32,172 bases of DNA from Cyclobacteriaceae bacterium. Its GTDB lineage: Bacteria > Bacteroidota > Bacteroidia > Cytophagales > Cyclobacteriaceae. Where the stretch lies: NCBI GenBank assembly GCA_026989505.1, contig JALSJF010000025.1, positions 1-32,172 of the forward strand. Reading direction: 5' to 3'. The position numbers were made by a program, and so were the translations under genes. Below the pieces are notes generated by a model. The model saw nothing but the letters and a program-made list of their open reading frames with translations. It was not told the DNA's origin and searched no databases. Shown in pieces: positions 30,487-32,172 of this stretch (within the stretch, counting starts at the first letter, position 1; each line of letters starts with the position of its first letter).

Positions 30487-31733
30487 GACGGATTGGCCTG
30501 TTTGAAGTTTAGTAAAAACAAGATGGCATTGGAGTCGTAGCGCAGCGAATCAAACAGATCGATCCATGGCTTCTTTTCGTCATAAAAGCGGGCCCATTCT
30601 TCGGGGGCCAATTTGTCCCGGGCCTGTTCAATTTTAAGTTTTTCGTCATACGGTTCTACGACAAAAATCAGCGTGTTGCCATTATGCCCTCTGGGTATGG
30701 TGGTGTAGGAAGTGAGGTCGCTGTCGGCTATACCAAACAGGTCATTCCGTACCTGGTTATACACCAGATATTCGCCCGAGGCCAAATGGTAAAAGCAGTG
30801 CAACCATATGCCTTGGTACTCAAAGGTAAAAAACAAATGGTCCGGCAGGCGGAGAACATTGGCAATGCCATAGGCATACGGAGTGGTTTTGCAGTATTCG
30901 AGAAACGCGCGGATGTCGGCATATTCCTTTTGCAGGACGTTTTCCGGCAGGCTTTTCTTGCCAAAGTTGATGTGGTATTTTTTAGCCAGCTTCCCGTTGG
31001 CATGGGTGTAAAGGGTGTCGTTAAATTTGTAATGAAACAGCAGACTATCGGTAAAATTGTCGGCTTCGATGAAAAACATAAACCGGCTTTGGTTTTCTTC
31101 TAAGGGAAAATGGGAAGAAAGGATTTTACCGGAGGCCAGATCAAGGAAAAAAAGCCGGTAATTTAAGTTGCCGTAAAACCCGACCCCGCCATATACTGCC
31201 AGCACGTTGGGGCCGGCAAGGGCAATGGATTGCGCAAACCGCAAATTTTTATTGCCGTATTCTTTCACTAAGTCGCCTGTTTCGGCCGCGTAAACGAGTA
31301 CTTTCCCCTGTTTCCCATCCAGCATATAGATGTGGTCCTTTGGCTTGTTAACCGTAAAGTTGGAGGCCGTAACATACTCGCCCGGCCCTTTGCCTTTTTT
31401 CCCGAGAACACGCAAAGTGCCGTTGTCCAGGTTTTTAACCAATAGCTTGTTTATCATGCCACCGCACAAAAGCACGATGTAGTTATCCCAACGGGCAACT
31501 TTTTCAATGTTGGAAACAATTAGTGTAGTATCGAAAAACAGGAGCCTGTCCAGTTGAAAGTGTTTGGAATAAGTTAACGTGGCGGCTTTGGCCGGATTAA
31601 CCGGCAGTTCAATGACCGTTGCCTTTTGCTCTTGTGCCGGGGTGCATCCAGACAGCAGGCAAACGAAAAACAATCGGGCAACACAATTTTGGCTGACACC
31701 CGGCTGGAACAAGCTACGGAAGAAACCTCTCAT
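30483..31733 (-). CDS. 6-bladed beta-propeller lipoprotein
   Basis: From the ATG at 31733 the protein has 416 residues and a lipoprotein signal (ARLFFVCLLSGCTPAQ), so it should be anchored in the envelope. The rest consists of blade-like strand repeats: NYIVLLCGGMINKLLVKNL, DHIYMLDGKQGKVLVYAAETGDLVKEY and GKKGKGPGEYVTASNFTV, the last a hallmark of the 6-bladed/BF3164-like propeller lipoproteins of Bacteroidota. The C-terminus (EQARDKLAPEEWARFYDEKKPWIDLFDSLRYDSN) fits too. The frame is open upstream to 31874, but that would overlap the peptide gene and bury the signal. It lies 70 nt downstream of the Cys-rich peptide gene and overlaps the small membrane protein gene by 4 nt. Confidence 0.8.
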   Translation of the reverse strand: MRGFFRSLFQPGVSQNCVARLFFVCLLSGCTPAQEQKATVIELPVNPAKAATLTYSKHFQLDRLLFFDTTLIVSNIEKVARWDNYIVLLCGGMINKLLVKNLDNGTLRVLGKKGKGPGEYVTASNFTVNKPKDHIYMLDGKQGKVLVYAAETGDLVKEYGNKNLRFAQSIALAGPNVLAVYGGVGFYGNLNYRLFFLDLASGKILSSHFPLEENQSRFMFFIEADNFTDSLLFHYKFNDTLYTHANGKLAKKYHINFGKKSLPENVLQKEYADIRAFLEYCKTTPYAYGIANVLRLPDHLFFTFEYQGIWLHCFYHLASGEYLVYNQVRNDLFGIADSDLTSYTTIPRGHNGNTLIFVVEPYDEKLKIEQARDKLAPEEWARFYDEKKPWIDLFDSLRYDSNAILFLLNFKQANPS

Positions 31734-31803
31734 AGCCAATCTATGGCTAAACAGCGAAGCACAATATTGGCCCCGCTGTATAATGCTTCCACAGGAAAAA
31801 GAA

Positions 31804-32013
31804 TCATTGGTCAACGATAGTTTTTCCGTCACAATCGGGACTGCTTGAGCAACTCCGCAACTCGCAATCGGCACAACAATAGTCCCCGTTCTTTTTTTGT
31901 GCCAGGCACTTGTCGTTTCCTCCCTGGAATGCCGGGGCAGGGCTTACCAAGGTTAGTGAAACAAAGGCACTGCAAAGGACTCCACCAAGCATAAGCATAA
32001 TTTTATTTTTCAT
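31804..32013 (-). CDS. secreted six-cysteine peptide (NVEALA-like)
   Basis: A 69-residue precursor. The N-terminus (MKNKIMLMLGGVLCSAFVSLTL) is a signal peptide, and the remaining part of about 40 residues has six cysteines spaced C-x9-CC-x2-C-x4-C-x5-C, with a Gly/Asp-rich context and the end TIVDQ. The plan (short leader, cys-rich mature peptide, beta-propeller lipoprotein next) matches the NVEALA-type peptides of Bacteroidota, although the literal NVEALA string is missing. Function unknown: signal peptide, toxin or modified peptide are possible. The frame is open further to 32163, but only the ATG at 32013 starts a signal peptide. Confidence 0.7.
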   Translation of the reverse strand: MKNKIMLMLGGVLCSAFVSLTLVSPAPAFQGGNDKCLAQKKNGDYCCADCELRSCSSSPDCDGKTIVDQ

Positions 32014-32086
32014 AGCACTGTATTTTAAATAAAACATCAATTTACCACCCCAAGCATACCCCCCTTGCCTATAAAAAACAAATGCG

Positions 32087-32105
32087 TGAAACATTTTGAA
32101 ACATT
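32087..32105. promoter_or_regulatory. tandem TGAAACATT direct repeats upstream of the peptide gene
   Basis: TGAAACATT occurs at 32087-32095 and 32097-32105, 10 nt apart (one helical turn), about 75 nt upstream of the peptide gene. Followed by TCA, the pair also forms a partial inverted repeat (TGAAA/TTTCA). It is a plausible regulator binding site. Confidence 0.35.
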
Positions 32106-32172
32106 TCATTTTAGTCGAAAAACCCTGCAAACACCTGCTTACGCCTGCCGGTTGTGCCGCCATTCAGGCGTT

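Overview
The window looks like chromosomal DNA of a Bacteroidota bacterium, most likely from the Cytophagales or a neighbouring order (inference). Reasons: lineage-typical genes (DUF4783 next to nadC, a LETM1-related biofilm-associated protein, a PorE-like TPR/PD40/OmpA protein, the so-called 'ABC transporter ATPase' family of about 160 residues, a four-helix-bundle IVS protein, a 6-bladed beta-propeller lipoprotein); TAnnTTTG-type -7 promoter boxes; and almost no Shine-Dalgarno sequences. No phage, transposase or CRISPR array is visible.

Layout. 1-1717: gene-poor stretch with the tail of a possible gene, one unknown membrane-anchored protein, and an unusual set of palindromes and hairpins. 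1718-3379: an ECF sigma factor divergent from its zf-HC2 anti-sigma factor and a Spy/CpxP-like periplasmic sensor. 3563-8986: NCKX-like cation/calcium exchanger, PA0069-type radical SAM protein, S9A prolyl oligopeptidase lipoprotein, RCK-domain potassium channel. 9096-13454: LETM1-related protein, tandem universal stress protein, small lipoprotein coupled to phosphoglycerate mutase gpmI. 13577-18144: DUF4783-nadC, then YcxB-recX-YHS, DinB and an ATP-grasp protein. 18208-20778: rfbA-rfbC, convergent with purM. 20991-23502: PorE-like protein and a small conserved protein. 23642-27231: PhoB/PhoR-like two-component system and a spondin-domain lipoprotein. 27286-29921: two Fe-S electron-transfer genes split by a four-helix-bundle IVS gene with 11 heptanucleotide repeats. 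29993-30065: tRNA-Phe followed by two terminators. 30268-32013: a secreted six-cysteine peptide gene, a beta-propeller lipoprotein and a small membrane protein, apparently one operon.

Working together. Most of the window is housekeeping or envelope physiology: ion transport (exchanger, K+ channel), envelope stress sensing (ECF system, two-component pair, universal stress protein), dTDP-sugar supply, NAD and purine biosynthesis, glycolysis, and an Fe-S membrane electron-transfer module. The least understood parts are the peptide/beta-propeller operon at the right end, the palindrome-rich left end, the IVS insertion, and a pattern of promoter boxes lying 3-5 nt before start codons that suggests leaderless mRNAs.
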